This document shows, piece after piece, positions 36,336 to 45,097 of a DNA stretch of 52,933 bases. Position numbers and translations under genes: made by a program. The notes beneath the pieces were generated by a model. That model was not told where the DNA came from. It saw only the letters and a program-made list of their open reading frames with translations, and searched no databases. Source of the DNA: an uncultured Sinobacteraceae bacterium (GTDB lineage Bacteria; Pseudomonadota; Gammaproteobacteria; Steroidobacterales; Steroidobacteraceae). The DNA lies in NCBI GenBank assembly GCA_937902995.1, contig CALEKY010000168.1, positions 1 to 52,933 on the forward strand, in the 5' to 3' direction. Numbering within the stretch: the first letter of the stretch is position 1; each line of letters starts with the position of its first letter.

Positions 36336-37617
36336 CAATCGACCTCGCACTGATCCGCTTTGAGGAGACGCAAGTCGGCAATCTAAGAAAACGGAAATAG
36401 ATCAAGCACGAACATACGAGCAAAAGGATGTGCGACAAATCGTTATAGCTGACCATCCCAACATCCATGAGAAGTTTCAGCGCGAGTGCACCATAAACGA
36501 AGCGGCGCAAGTCATCCCTTTGGCCATCGACATTGCGCTTCTTTCGACAACGCAGCATCAACCAAACAATAGGCGCGTAATACAAAACAAACGCTGGCAC
36601 ACCAGCATTCAAGAGCATCTCGGCGTAATTGTTGTGTGAGTACTTACCTTCGGTTACATCATCAACTTTCCCGCGCGAGTATCGAACGAAGAATCCAGGT
36701 GTAAACAGGTGGTACCGCCCGTTGTCTACACCGACGCCGGTCCAAGGATGACTACTGATCACGCGCGCACTCGCAATCAGGAGCGCCACCCGCTCGGCTC
36801 CACTATTTCCCACCAATTCAGCCTCACGATCCACCATGGTCAGGGCTGCTAATTTCTGTTGCGTACGACTAATGACAGCACCGCCCGCAACTGCGAGAAC
36901 TGCGACAACAGACACGGCGATGATGGCCGGCGCGATAAATGACCGCGCCCCCTTCGACGCCACGACCTTAAGCCCTAAGAGCAAAGCCACGGCCAACAGT
37001 CCTTTGGTGGACAACGTAGAGAGAACGATCGCGACCAAGAGCGCAATCGACAATGCAACGACTGATCGTCCATACTCAGCACGGAAATTCTTCTCGAGAA
37101 GAATCCAAAAAGAGAGAAGCACTGAACCCGAGACTGCAAGCGTATTTCGGTTGTAATACACGCCCGAGAAATCGCGCTCATAGCTCACGAGCCCCAGCAG
37201 ATACGCCAGTAACAAGATTGAGTTGAAGGCGACCCAAAGCAGGGTACAGATACCGACACTCCGAACGAGCGTACGAAACGAGCTCATGCACATACCAAGC
37301 AGTGCGGCTAGAACGACAACGTAGAATGCGTGCAGCACGATAGTCTGAAGATGTCTACTGACATCCGTTGCAAACCTCGTCATTGCAAGCGCATAAACGA
37401 CCCAAGCCAAACAGAGCGCACACGCATTGAACGACGACTGCCGCAATTGCCCGTTCACCAGAATCAGCAATAGAGCGACCGCCGCCACGACACATCCCGT
37501 GGCCCACGTCAAGTAAAACTGGGGCCCCTTTGAGCCATACGTCAGCACAATCGCACTTAGGGCCAAGGCAGCGAGCCATTCGGTCGCTGCTAGCGGGCGC
37601 TTTAACGAAGCTTTCAC
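36313..37617 (-). CDS. wzy: Wzy/O-antigen-ligase-type polymerase
   Basis: A 434-residue inner-membrane protein with about eleven hydrophobic helices. The periplasmic loop has GVYYNRNTLAVSGSVLL near residue 155 and the family signature SHNNYAEMLLNAGVPAFVLYY near residue 340, so it belongs to the Wzy_C/O-antigen ligase superfamily and would polymerise repeat units or transfer them en bloc. Its GTG start overlaps the capA stop as GTGA, so the two are translationally coupled. Together with the EpsG-like protein at 12.3 kb there are two candidate polymerases. Confidence 0.84.
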   Translation of the reverse strand: MKASLKRPLAATEWLAALALSAIVLTYGSKGPQFYLTWATGCVVAAVALLLILVNGQLRQSSFNACALCLAWVVYALAMTRFATDVSRHLQTIVLHAFYVVVLAALLGMCMSSFRTLVRSVGICTLLWVAFNSILLLAYLLGLVSYERDFSGVYYNRNTLAVSGSVLLSFWILLEKNFRAEYGRSVVALSIALLVAIVLSTLSTKGLLAVALLLGLKVVASKGARSFIAPAIIAVSVVAVLAVAGGAVISRTQQKLAALTMVDREAELVGNSGAERVALLIASARVISSHPWTGVGVDNGRYHLFTPGFFVRYSRGKVDDVTEGKYSHNNYAEMLLNAGVPAFVLYYAPIVWLMLRCRKKRNVDGQRDDLRRFVYGALALKLLMDVGMVSYNDLSHILLLVCSCLIYFRFLRLPTCVSSKRISARSIDVKAHAS

Positions 37618-38798
37618 TTCTGCTGCCTGCCCATGCCGGCAAGGATGGTTTCCACCGCTTCTCGATGAGAATCACATCGGAGCACATTCAGCGTGAAGAG
37701 ACGGGCTCTCTTAGGAACCAATAGAGTTAAGAGGCCAGGGAAGCGACTACACAATCTCGCCAACCCGCGCAGCTCTACCGGAGCCCTTAGCGGAATGAGA
37801 TATCGTGACTTTCGCGATTCGCAAAATTGCCGCCATTGTTCGAGAAGCAATTCGGGCGATCCTAGAATCTCGCCCAATCGTCGTAAGCGCTCGAAAAATG
37901 CCCTCTCCTCCTCACCCTTCAGCCTATAAAGCTTCGTTGGATTGTGAGCCTGCCGAAAAGGGACGATCTTAAAATCGGCTACACCTTCTCTTGTGAGATC
38001 CAGATGAATAAGGTAGCCGACATACCAATCCTCGTTGCGAGGTACTATTCCGTCGAACAGAAAGTTTCCTAGACCGTAGCAGATCACGCCGCCTTCGAAA
38101 CGCTCGACCGGACCCGGCACGTGAGTGTGATGACACACAACTGCCGCCGCACCACAACGGATAAGAAAGCGACACAGTTTAACCAGCCCGGGCCGAGGCA
38201 ACGGGTAATACTCGTTGCCACCATGTAAAAGTACGACCACCACGTCCGCCTGCTGCCGAGCAAGACTGATCTGTTCCGAGTTGGTTATTGGATCTACAGG
38301 CGCAGCGCCAGGCTGATTATCTTCAGCAATGCTGAATTCCCGCTCCGCGATCGCGAGGATGGCAACTCTTAACCCATCTCTTTCCAAGATAATGGGCCGC
38401 ATCGCCGCGTTGAGATCCATCCCCGCACCAACAGTAGCGAGGCCCGCCTGTTCACAGGCCTTGAGCGTATCGGCCAATCCTTGCGCCCCCATGTCCATAA
38501 TGTGGTTATTGGCTACGCTTACCGCATGAAGACCTGCAGCGCGAATTGAATACGCACATTCGGGCGCCACCCTGAGCGCGGGCCCACGCTTCTCTGAATC
38601 GCCTCGCACTGTCGTCAAAGGGCACTCTAAGTTGGCGATAGCAAAATCGCTGCCTGTAAACTCCGTCGCAATCCCCCCCCAAAGATCGGTGTTCCTCTGC
38701 GCCGCCAGCATTCGACCTGATGGACCGCAAGGCGCGAGATCGCCACAAACGGTCAATCGAAATCTACGACCGCTCTCCTGTTGATTATCCCAGCACAT
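37614..38798 (-). CDS. capA: CapA-family metallophosphoesterase-like protein
   Basis: A 394-residue PGA_cap/CapA domain protein: LTVCGDLAPCGPSG, ANLECPLTT, VANNHIMDMGAQGLADTL, VVLLHGGNEYYPLPRPG and VCHHTHVPGPVE with YGLGNFLFD, the calcineurin-like metal ligands in order. In Bacillus CapA/PgsA takes part in poly-gamma-glutamate capsule synthesis; in Gram-negative polysaccharide loci the role is unproved. No signal peptide is evident, so the N terminus appears cytoplasmic. It overlaps wzy by 4 bp and follows a GT4 gene by 16 bp. Confidence 0.85.
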   Translation of the reverse strand: MCWDNQQESGRRFRLTVCGDLAPCGPSGRMLAAQRNTDLWGGIATEFTGSDFAIANLECPLTTVRGDSEKRGPALRVAPECAYSIRAAGLHAVSVANNHIMDMGAQGLADTLKACEQAGLATVGAGMDLNAAMRPIILERDGLRVAILAIAEREFSIAEDNQPGAAPVDPITNSEQISLARQQADVVVVLLHGGNEYYPLPRPGLVKLCRFLIRCGAAAVVCHHTHVPGPVERFEGGVICYGLGNFLFDGIVPRNEDWYVGYLIHLDLTREGVADFKIVPFRQAHNPTKLYRLKGEEERAFFERLRRLGEILGSPELLLEQWRQFCESRKSRYLIPLRAPVELRGLARLCSRFPGLLTLLVPKRARLFTLNVLRCDSHREAVETILAGMGRQQK

Positions 38799-38814
38799 CG
38801 ATACCTCAATTCAA

Positions 38815-39990
38815 TTATTCGAAGCGCTGTTTCATTGCATTGCGCGCCGCACTATGTCGGCGAACAACCAGAAATGTATGAAGCGCCAGATCGAACAGCC
38901 CCACCCGATCCGGCTTTTTCGCAGTCCTGTAGATCGAACAAAAATCTTCGACACGCGATCTCACGTCGAAGTTCTCTCGCGCAAAGGCCAGCAAACCTTC
39001 TTTGAATCCACCATCAAAGAGCTCAACGCATGCAAGGCGGATTCGCTCGATCTCTTGCCCCTCATCGAACGACTCAAGAGTTACTCGCTCCGAAAAATTC
39101 CGCGAGCGAAACAAATCCACGCGATCAATATCCACGAGCACAGGGATGGATGCATTTGCCACTGGTGCCAACATGGTCTTCCCGAGCGATGCCGCTTCCA
39201 TGAAGCTCCGACCCGTACCCATTACCATGTCAGCGACTTCGATAATTCTCGCAGCGTTCACTGAGAAGTCTTCTTCCGACGCAAACGTCGCATGCCCCGC
39301 CGCTAATCCCTCAACCTCCCGTTGAATCGACGGATCTTCAACCACCCCCACGACCAGCAACTGGATAGGAATCTCTCTAGACGAAAGCTCACGGACCAAG
39401 CGAGCCGCCTGAATCAGACTCTTGCGATAGTACGGCGAAACTCGACAGATTCGCAGTAGTACGAGCTTATCCTTCGGCAACCGCTCGCGAAGACGCCCTA
39501 TCGCTTCGAAATCCTGTTCCACGGGAAGAACCCTATTAGGGATCACGTTGATCCTTGTTTCTTGGTGTCTGGCACTTCTCTTGAACCACGCCAGATCTTC
39601 TTCGCTATAGACAATTAGCTCGCGTACGGCAGGGAAGTAACCATTAGGAATCGGTCCACCGCACTTCGTATGGACGAGAGGAACTCCTAGCCTCGTTGCT
39701 GCTGCTCTTGCAAAGAAGAGCGCATCAAGATCGAAGCTGTGGATGACGTCCGGCCGGATAGCCGACAACGCATCACAAACTCGAGTAACATGCTTCTTGA
39801 GACTGGAGTCTTTGAACAGAACGTCAATCTTCCGCCCTCTGAATGAATTTAGAACTGGCGACTCAGCGATCCCCACGTTGACGATCACAGGATCGATCCT
39901 CTCAGAGAGAGCCTCTGCAGTCGTCTTTAGGCTGTAGAAATGCCCTCCACGACCGTGTCCTTTCGACGAAACTACGTATCCGACCTTCAC
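38815..39990 (-). CDS. glycosyltransferase, GT4-like
   Basis: A 391-residue GT-B protein starting KVGYVVSSKGHGRGGHFYSL, with DVIHSFDLDALFFARAAA and a donor half containing LVLLRICRVSPYYRKSL and GTGRSFMEAASLGKTMLAPV. The EX7E motif is degenerate: a single Glu (MEAASLGK) is clear and the first position is Gly/Arg, so the donor site may deviate from standard GT4. The GTG start overlaps the stop of... the downstream flippase start lies on the other side: GTGA at 39987-39990 joins it to wzx copy 2, whose stop it overlaps. Donor unknown. Confidence 0.75.
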   Translation of the reverse strand: MKVGYVVSSKGHGRGGHFYSLKTTAEALSERIDPVIVNVGIAESPVLNSFRGRKIDVLFKDSSLKKHVTRVCDALSAIRPDVIHSFDLDALFFARAAATRLGVPLVHTKCGGPIPNGYFPAVRELIVYSEEDLAWFKRSARHQETRINVIPNRVLPVEQDFEAIGRLRERLPKDKLVLLRICRVSPYYRKSLIQAARLVRELSSREIPIQLLVVGVVEDPSIQREVEGLAAGHATFASEEDFSVNAARIIEVADMVMGTGRSFMEAASLGKTMLAPVANASIPVLVDIDRVDLFRSRNFSERVTLESFDEGQEIERIRLACVELFDGGFKEGLLAFARENFDVRSRVEDFCSIYRTAKKPDRVGLFDLALHTFLVVRRHSAARNAMKQRFE

Positions 39991-41306
39991 CGAGCCCGCC
40001 TCGAAATTAACTGCCCCGCCAAACGCGGCAAGAAATCGAAATCAGCCTTGCTGTATGCGAAGACCTCTCTCAATCGAAGCGTCGTCACTTGGCGATACTG
40101 GAACAAGAAAAGAACCGCAGCCAACGTGTAACTGATACTCGACGCCACTGCAGCACCATTGGCTCCCCATGCCGGAATGAAGAGAAGGTTCAGCAAGATG
40201 TTCGCCAAAAGCGCGGGAAGGAAACTAAAAAGCGCGGCATAAGGCTTTCCTCGCCCAGCCAGGTCCATGTTGAGCACCTTATGCGCAATCATTGCAACGA
40301 TCCCGGGAAGAAGGAACGTCATTGCCTCCGCCGCCGGAGTGAAATCACGACCGTAAAAAATCTGAATGACCGTCGGCCCTAGTGTTGCAATCAAGAGACT
40401 CACCAGAATGCTGACCACGAGGGCCACGCGGTACAACCGAGCAACGGCGCGAGAAAACTCTAGACTTCCTCTTGAAGCCGCACTGCGCGCAAACACCACC
40501 ACCCCGATCGCGGCTGGCACCTGCCAGATAAGCTCCGCCAGATTGACCCCTACAGAATATTGCCCCACCTCTCCAATGGTACGCAGGCGTTCAAGCATGG
40601 CGATGTCTATCCTGTAGTTGAGACTCATGACAAACAGCGCCGCTCCGTAGCCGAACCCAAGCTTGAGCATCGAAATGACGAGGCCAAAATCCAGTTGGGG
40701 ATTTGACCTCACAATATTAAGAACGAAATACACCGTGCAAACAGCAACAACCACACTACCCAGAACCGCGCTCAGAAGCGCTCCGAGCACTGACAAACGG
40801 AACAACCACACGAGGACCAGCGTGAAAACAAGCGTTGCAAATGGTGCGAGCCAAGTAACGAAGCTAAATGCTGCGATCTTGTTAGAGCCGAGCACGACTC
40901 CCGAGGCATACTTGTGTGCAAGCTGAATCGGGACCAACAGTGCAGCGATTAACACGTACTCCGCCGCAAAGGAACTCTTGCTAATTTCCGTGAGCGCAAT
41001 GACGACAACCGCGACGCCCAGAACACTGTTGACTACGTATAGAAAAAGAGTCGCGCCAATCACTTGCGATTGGCTGTAGACCTTACGTCCGACTTCGAGA
41101 ACAACAACCTGCCTGATACCGAACTCCGCCAACGAAACCATTAGCGTGGGATAGACAAGTAATGCGCTAATCGCCCCCTTTCCTTCGGGACCGAGAAGAC
41201 GCGCGATAACGATGCTGGTCGCAACGGTGAAAAAGAGAACCGCTACCCTGCTACCAAGAACGGCGCCAATATCATGCAGTAGGCCTCTACTAGGTTCTGC
41301 ACCCAT
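39987..41306 (-). CDS. wzx: oligosaccharide flippase (Wzx-like), copy 2
   Basis: A 439-residue polytopic membrane protein, about twelve to fourteen helices, with the MOP-superfamily start LLHDIGAVLGSRVAVLFF and ARLLGPEGKGAISALLVYP after the first helix. It would flip the second repeat unit. ATG 41306 was chosen: it follows the acetyltransferase stop by one base (TGAGATG) and has AAGG upstream; the open frame extends 18 codons further without family resemblance. Little similarity by eye to copy 1 at 19.3 kb, so this is not a recent duplication. Confidence 0.84.
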   Translation of the reverse strand: MGAEPSRGLLHDIGAVLGSRVAVLFFTVATSIVIARLLGPEGKGAISALLVYPTLMVSLAEFGIRQVVVLEVGRKVYSQSQVIGATLFLYVVNSVLGVAVVVIALTEISKSSFAAEYVLIAALLVPIQLAHKYASGVVLGSNKIAAFSFVTWLAPFATLVFTLVLVWLFRLSVLGALLSAVLGSVVVAVCTVYFVLNIVRSNPQLDFGLVISMLKLGFGYGAALFVMSLNYRIDIAMLERLRTIGEVGQYSVGVNLAELIWQVPAAIGVVVFARSAASRGSLEFSRAVARLYRVALVVSILVSLLIATLGPTVIQIFYGRDFTPAAEAMTFLLPGIVAMIAHKVLNMDLAGRGKPYAALFSFLPALLANILLNLLFIPAWGANGAAVASSISYTLAAVLFLFQYRQVTTLRLREVFAYSKADFDFLPRLAGQLISRRAR

Positions 41307-41307
41307 C

Positions 41308-41844
41308 TCAAAGTACCTTAGCGGGTACTCCCGCAACGCGAGCGCCATCAGGCACATCACTCATAACAAGACTGTTCGCACCCACCAGCGCACCTTGGCC
41401 CACCACTACACCACCAATTACCTTCGCTCCCGCGAAAATCTTCGCGCCCGACTTTATGACTGGGTACTGCTTAGACTGCCCTGAACGACCGTGACTACCG
41501 AATGTTGTGTATTGGAAGATGGTTACATCGTCCTCGATTGTGACGCCGTCACCGATAACGATGCCAAGAGGATGAGGAAGCGAAATGCGCGACCCAATGT
41601 TCGCGCGCGGCGAAATATCGTTCGAACCCCGAGTAATCTGCCTGAATGTAATTAGGCGATGCACCCAAGATTGCTTATTCTTCCGAAGATAAAGATATCT
41701 CGCGATTCTGTATGAGCACATCAACCGAAAGCGAGCATCAAACAAAATAACCGCAATCGAACTCTTGATGCCGCTCCCCCCATAGAACTTGAGGTCCGTA
41801 GCAATCTGCCCGCTCAAGCCACGAAGCGAAATTCCTGTATCCAT
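41308..41844 (-). CDS. hexapeptide-repeat acetyltransferase (serine acetyltransferase-like)
   Basis: A 178-residue left-handed beta-helix protein of the CysE-like colanic-acid acetyltransferase type. The N-terminal helical part (1-85) is followed by ISPRANIGSRISLPHPLGIVIG and the repeats IGDGVTIEDDVTI, SGAKIFAGAKVIGGVVVGQGALVGANSLV, ending VPDGARVAGVPAKVL. It likely O- or N-acetylates a sugar precursor using acetyl-CoA. It is packed between murB (6-bp gap) and wzx copy 2 (1-bp gap). Confidence 0.85.
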   Translation of the reverse strand: MDTGISLRGLSGQIATDLKFYGGSGIKSSIAVILFDARFRLMCSYRIARYLYLRKNKQSWVHRLITFRQITRGSNDISPRANIGSRISLPHPLGIVIGDGVTIEDDVTIFQYTTFGSHGRSGQSKQYPVIKSGAKIFAGAKVIGGVVVGQGALVGANSLVMSDVPDGARVAGVPAKVL

Positions 41845-41850
41845 TCGAAC

Positions 41851-42801
41851 TCATGCAACAAGATGGGCTTGCACAATGCGACCTGTCGGCAGCACGTACT
41901 TAACCTCGCAACACAGCTCCGCACCAAAACGCTCAAAGACCCTTGACCTCATGTGATGGATCACATGCAAGACGTCACTAGCCGTGGCCCCACCTTTGTT
42001 CAGAACGAAGTTGGCGTGTTGCGTTGATACTTCCGCCCCTCCATACGTATATCCTTTAAGGCCGGCTTCCTCGAGCAACTTTCCAGGAGGTCCGAATCGT
42101 TCAAATAGCTCCGGTGTACTCATAAACACGGAACCGCAACTACGATCCTTTCGCGGAAACTTTCGCCTTCGATCTCGAAGAATACTAAGGCATTCACCTC
42201 TAATTTGAGACACAGACGCCGGCTTGAGCTCCATCTCCACAGCGCAAACCACACTTCCGGCTTCCTGCAAGATGGAAGAGCGATAACCAAATTTACAATC
42301 CTCGTTCCTAAGAACCCTTGTTTCTCCGCTCGGATCAACAACTGTTACGCGACGTACTACCGATCCGATGCCCTGGCGCTTGCTTCCGCCGTTCATAACC
42401 ACAAGTCCGCCGAGCGTCCCTGGTATGCCAATGGTGTGCTCAATACCACTCAAACCAGAACGAAGAGCGCGCACCGCCACACTCGGAACCCATGCTCCCG
42501 CCTGCGCAAAGACTTTCGCCCCCTGAACATGCACATCAGCCAACTTAGACCCGATTTTTACCACCAATCCGCGTAGCCCCTCATCCGCGAATAGCAGATT
42601 AGTGCCGTGTCCAATCACAAGAATCGGCACACCATGAGCTGCCGCAAGTCGCAAGCAAGACCGCACTTCATCCACGCTGCCAGGTTCAGTGAAGAAATCT
42701 GCTGGTCCGCCGATCATCCAACTTGAATGCCGAGATAACGGCTCTTCGGTTCTAACGCAACGAACCCCGGCTTTGACAAGCCTGCCCATGAAATCAGACA
42801 T
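41851..42801 (-). CDS. murB: UDP-N-acetylenolpyruvoylglucosamine reductase
   Basis: A 316-residue FAD enzyme that reduces enolpyruvyl-UDP-GlcNAc to UDP-MurNAc with NADPH. Visible are HSSWMIGGPADFF, ILVIGHGTNLLFADEG (FAD site), GIEHTIGIPGTLGGLVVMNGG, FGYRSS (substrate Tyr-Arg), RSCGSVFMSTP with the proton-donor Ser, AGLKGYTYGGAEVS, HANFVLN and the terminal Glu in CCEVKYV. All catalytic positions look intact. The size and absence of the type I loop suggest the type II MurB form. ATG 42801 overlaps the murA stop by 8 bp; an in-frame GTG lies at 42816. Its location in a polysaccharide locus, coupled to murA, is unusual. Confidence 0.92.
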   Translation of the reverse strand: MSDFMGRLVKAGVRCVRTEEPLSRHSSWMIGGPADFFTEPGSVDEVRSCLRLAAAHGVPILVIGHGTNLLFADEGLRGLVVKIGSKLADVHVQGAKVFAQAGAWVPSVAVRALRSGLSGIEHTIGIPGTLGGLVVMNGGSKRQGIGSVVRRVTVVDPSGETRVLRNEDCKFGYRSSILQEAGSVVCAVEMELKPASVSQIRGECLSILRDRRRKFPRKDRSCGSVFMSTPELFERFGPPGKLLEEAGLKGYTYGGAEVSTQHANFVLNKGGATASDVLHVIHHMRSRVFERFGAELCCEVKYVLPTGRIVQAHLVA

Positions 42802-44089
42802 GAGAGACACGACCACCTAAGCGCCTTAACTTCTCAACGAAGCTGTCGTAGCCACGCTCAATTTGCCAAGCGTCCGAGATCGTAGTCTTCCCTTCTGCCA
42901 CCATTCCTGCCAAGACCAAAGCAACACCCGCCCGAAGATCCACTGCAGTCACATCCGCACCATGCAATGGTGAGCCGCCTTGAATCGTGAGCATGTTGTC
43001 CTTCACAGAGAACTTCATGCCCATCTTGGCAAGCTCCTCTGCATAGCGATATCGACCGGGAAACCGCAGATCAACTATGCGCGACTCCCCCCGAGCACAT
43101 GCACCAAGAACAGCAAACAAGGGCTGCATATCCGAATTAATTCCCGGATACGGACCAGTACTGATCTCTACCGGATACGCTGTTCCACCTCGCACGATCG
43201 CTCTCTCTTCGGATCTAAAAATCCGAATACCACTCTCGCGCAAGAACACCAGAGGAACCTCCAAGTCTGCCCATGGAAAATTCGCAATCTCGACATCTCC
43301 CTTCGTGATCGTTGCAGCAATTACCCAGGTAAGCGCCTCCATGTTGTCTGGAATCGGTGTATGCGAAATCCCTCCTAGATGCTCCACGCCCACGATCTCA
43401 ATTCTTTCTTGTCCGTAGACTGTAATCTGGGCACCCATTCCTCGTAGAAATCGGACAAGGTCCAGGATTTCTGGACGAATATGTGGGTTCCATACTGTTG
43501 TTGTGCCACGCGCGAGCGTCCCGCAAAGAATCGCGTTCTCGGTCGCTCCGGTCGATCTAATTGGAAGGTAAATATCTGCGCCTCGCAGTCCTTTCGGTGC
43601 TCGAGCACACAGCATTCCATCTTCCTCCCACACATCCGCGCCGAGAGCTCGCAAGAGCATCTCGTGAAGATCATATTTTCGCTCGCCAAGCTTGCAGCCA
43701 CCTGGAAGAGGGACGGCACCTTCACCGAATCGCGCAATCAGAGCACCAAGGATGAGCAACGTGTTGCGGATCGAGCGCCCGTCCCATTGCAACACAGTCT
43801 GCAATGAGCCTTCGCTTTCCTCGATCCTAATTCGGCGATCTTGAATCAAGCAGGTCTTACCCAACGCTCGCAGCATTTCGACGTGAACGTGCACATCCAA
43901 CATGCTCTCCGGAAATTGGGAGATCTCGACAGCCTCAGTAGTCAGAAGAGACGCTGCCAGCAATCGAAGAACGCTGTTTTTAGCGCCCAGGAGATAAACG
44001 TCCCCAGCTAATCGGGAACGCTCTATGACGTACGTAGTCGACTCCCTGGGCCGACTTACCTCCCCGGAATAAGCGATTGAATTCGTCAT
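42794..44089 (-). CDS. murA: UDP-N-acetylglucosamine 1-carboxyvinyltransferase
   Basis: A 431-residue EPSP-synthase-fold enzyme that adds enolpyruvate from PEP to O3 of UDP-GlcNAc. Catalytic residues are all visible: K37-N38 in LLGAKNSVLRLLA, C132 in LPGGCKLGERKYDLH (the Cys that binds PEP and fosfomycin), STGATENAIL, D in GINSDMQPLF, and R in DLRAGVALVLAG. The segment before the Cys loop reads RSIRNTLLILGAL rather than the usual RAS, a mild deviation. There is a short N-terminal extension. It forms an operon with murB downstream, and wzz copy 2 lies 57 bp upstream. This suggests UDP-MurNAc for an exported polymer rather than for the cell wall. Confidence 0.93.
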   Translation of the reverse strand: MTNSIAYSGEVSRPRESTTYVIERSRLAGDVYLLGAKNSVLRLLAASLLTTEAVEISQFPESMLDVHVHVEMLRALGKTCLIQDRRIRIEESEGSLQTVLQWDGRSIRNTLLILGALIARFGEGAVPLPGGCKLGERKYDLHEMLLRALGADVWEEDGMLCARAPKGLRGADIYLPIRSTGATENAILCGTLARGTTTVWNPHIRPEILDLVRFLRGMGAQITVYGQERIEIVGVEHLGGISHTPIPDNMEALTWVIAATITKGDVEIANFPWADLEVPLVFLRESGIRIFRSEERAIVRGGTAYPVEISTGPYPGINSDMQPLFAVLGACARGESRIVDLRFPGRYRYAEELAKMGMKFSVKDNMLTIQGGSPLHGADVTAVDLRAGVALVLAGMVAEGKTTISDAWQIERGYDSFVEKLRRLGGRVSHV

Positions 44090-44146
44090 GTAAGCAACCT
44101 GAGTACCAGCGAATGTACGACCTGAGGACCTGAAATCTTGATGTAC

Positions 44147-45094
44147 CTACGGTCGCTTTCCTACGAGCTGGTAAACGGTGGCGATCACCGCCACCAAAAT
44201 CCCACCGACCATTGTGATAACAATGCAAAGCACAGACCTTCTGGGGGCGTGCTTTTCGAGCGGAACAACCGGCGGATCAAGAACACGAAACACATACTCA
44301 GGCCGAGCTTCCGCAAGCATTGCGGTCTTCATCTGCTCTTCAATAAGCTGTATGGCAGCCAATCGGACTTCATTTACGCTCGTCTGTCCCAAACGCTGCT
44401 CCATGTACTCGACACTTCGGTTTGCCTCATCCAAGTCTCGAGCCCGCATGTGCGAATTCAGATCTTTAATGAGAAGGTCGGTCCATTCCTTCGACATTTC
44501 AGGCGAAAGCGAATCAACAGACAATCGAACGAGACCTGTCTTTGGGTCCTGCTCCACCGACACCATCTTTGAGAATACTTCGTAAATTTCCCAATCTGTT
44601 GGCTCCGGTGAAGCCAGCGGATCGACCTTCCTGAGCCAAACCTTTCGTGCCGAGTCGTAGATTTCAGGATCAATAATCCAGGACTTGTTGTTCAGATCCC
44701 ACCCCTTAGCCGCGAAAAGCGGCACAACAAGCTCGTGCCGCTTAGCAAACTCAGTGAGGAACTGACGGGAGGTTAGGGTCTGAATACCGAGAGTTGTATT
44801 GTCGACAGCAGATCCACCCAAATTCAGACCGGCCAATCCAGCTATCGCACTCAAATTACCCCCCAATCCGGGGAGTCCCCGTGGTCTCTCTTGGGAAACA
44901 GGCGTGAGCAGCGCTGTAGAACGGTAAATGTTCGGCAACGACAGCGCGAAGATCACCGAGCCCACTCCAATCAATGCGGTAATGGCCAAAATCACGAACT
45001 TCTGATTCCAAGCCGCTCTCCACAATGCAGCAAGATCAATGAACTCATCTTCCGGAGTCACTGTCGATCTCTGTTCGGTCACTGGCTGGCTCAT
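44147..45094 (-). CDS. Wzz-like chain-length/copolymerase protein, copy 2
   Basis: A 315-residue protein with the same plan as copy 1: transmembrane helix near residues 32-53, periplasmic domain with GLPGLGGNLSAIAGLAGLNLGG just after it, and a second helix near 284-311 preceded by HAPRRS. No kinase domain. It overlaps or nearly abuts the SLBB gene upstream (3-bp gap), so it is co-expressed with it. Similarity to copy 1 is moderate by eye, enough for a shared ancestral SLBB-Wzz pair but not a recent copy. Confidence 0.87.
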   Translation of the reverse strand: MSQPVTEQRSTVTPEDEFIDLAALWRAAWNQKFVILAITALIGVGSVIFALSLPNIYRSTALLTPVSQERPRGLPGLGGNLSAIAGLAGLNLGGSAVDNTTLGIQTLTSRQFLTEFAKRHELVVPLFAAKGWDLNNKSWIIDPEIYDSARKVWLRKVDPLASPEPTDWEIYEVFSKMVSVEQDPKTGLVRLSVDSLSPEMSKEWTDLLIKDLNSHMRARDLDEANRSVEYMEQRLGQTSVNEVRLAAIQLIEEQMKTAMLAEARPEYVFRVLDPPVVPLEKHAPRRSVLCIVITMVGGILVAVIATVYQLVGKRP

Positions 45095-45097
45095 TTT

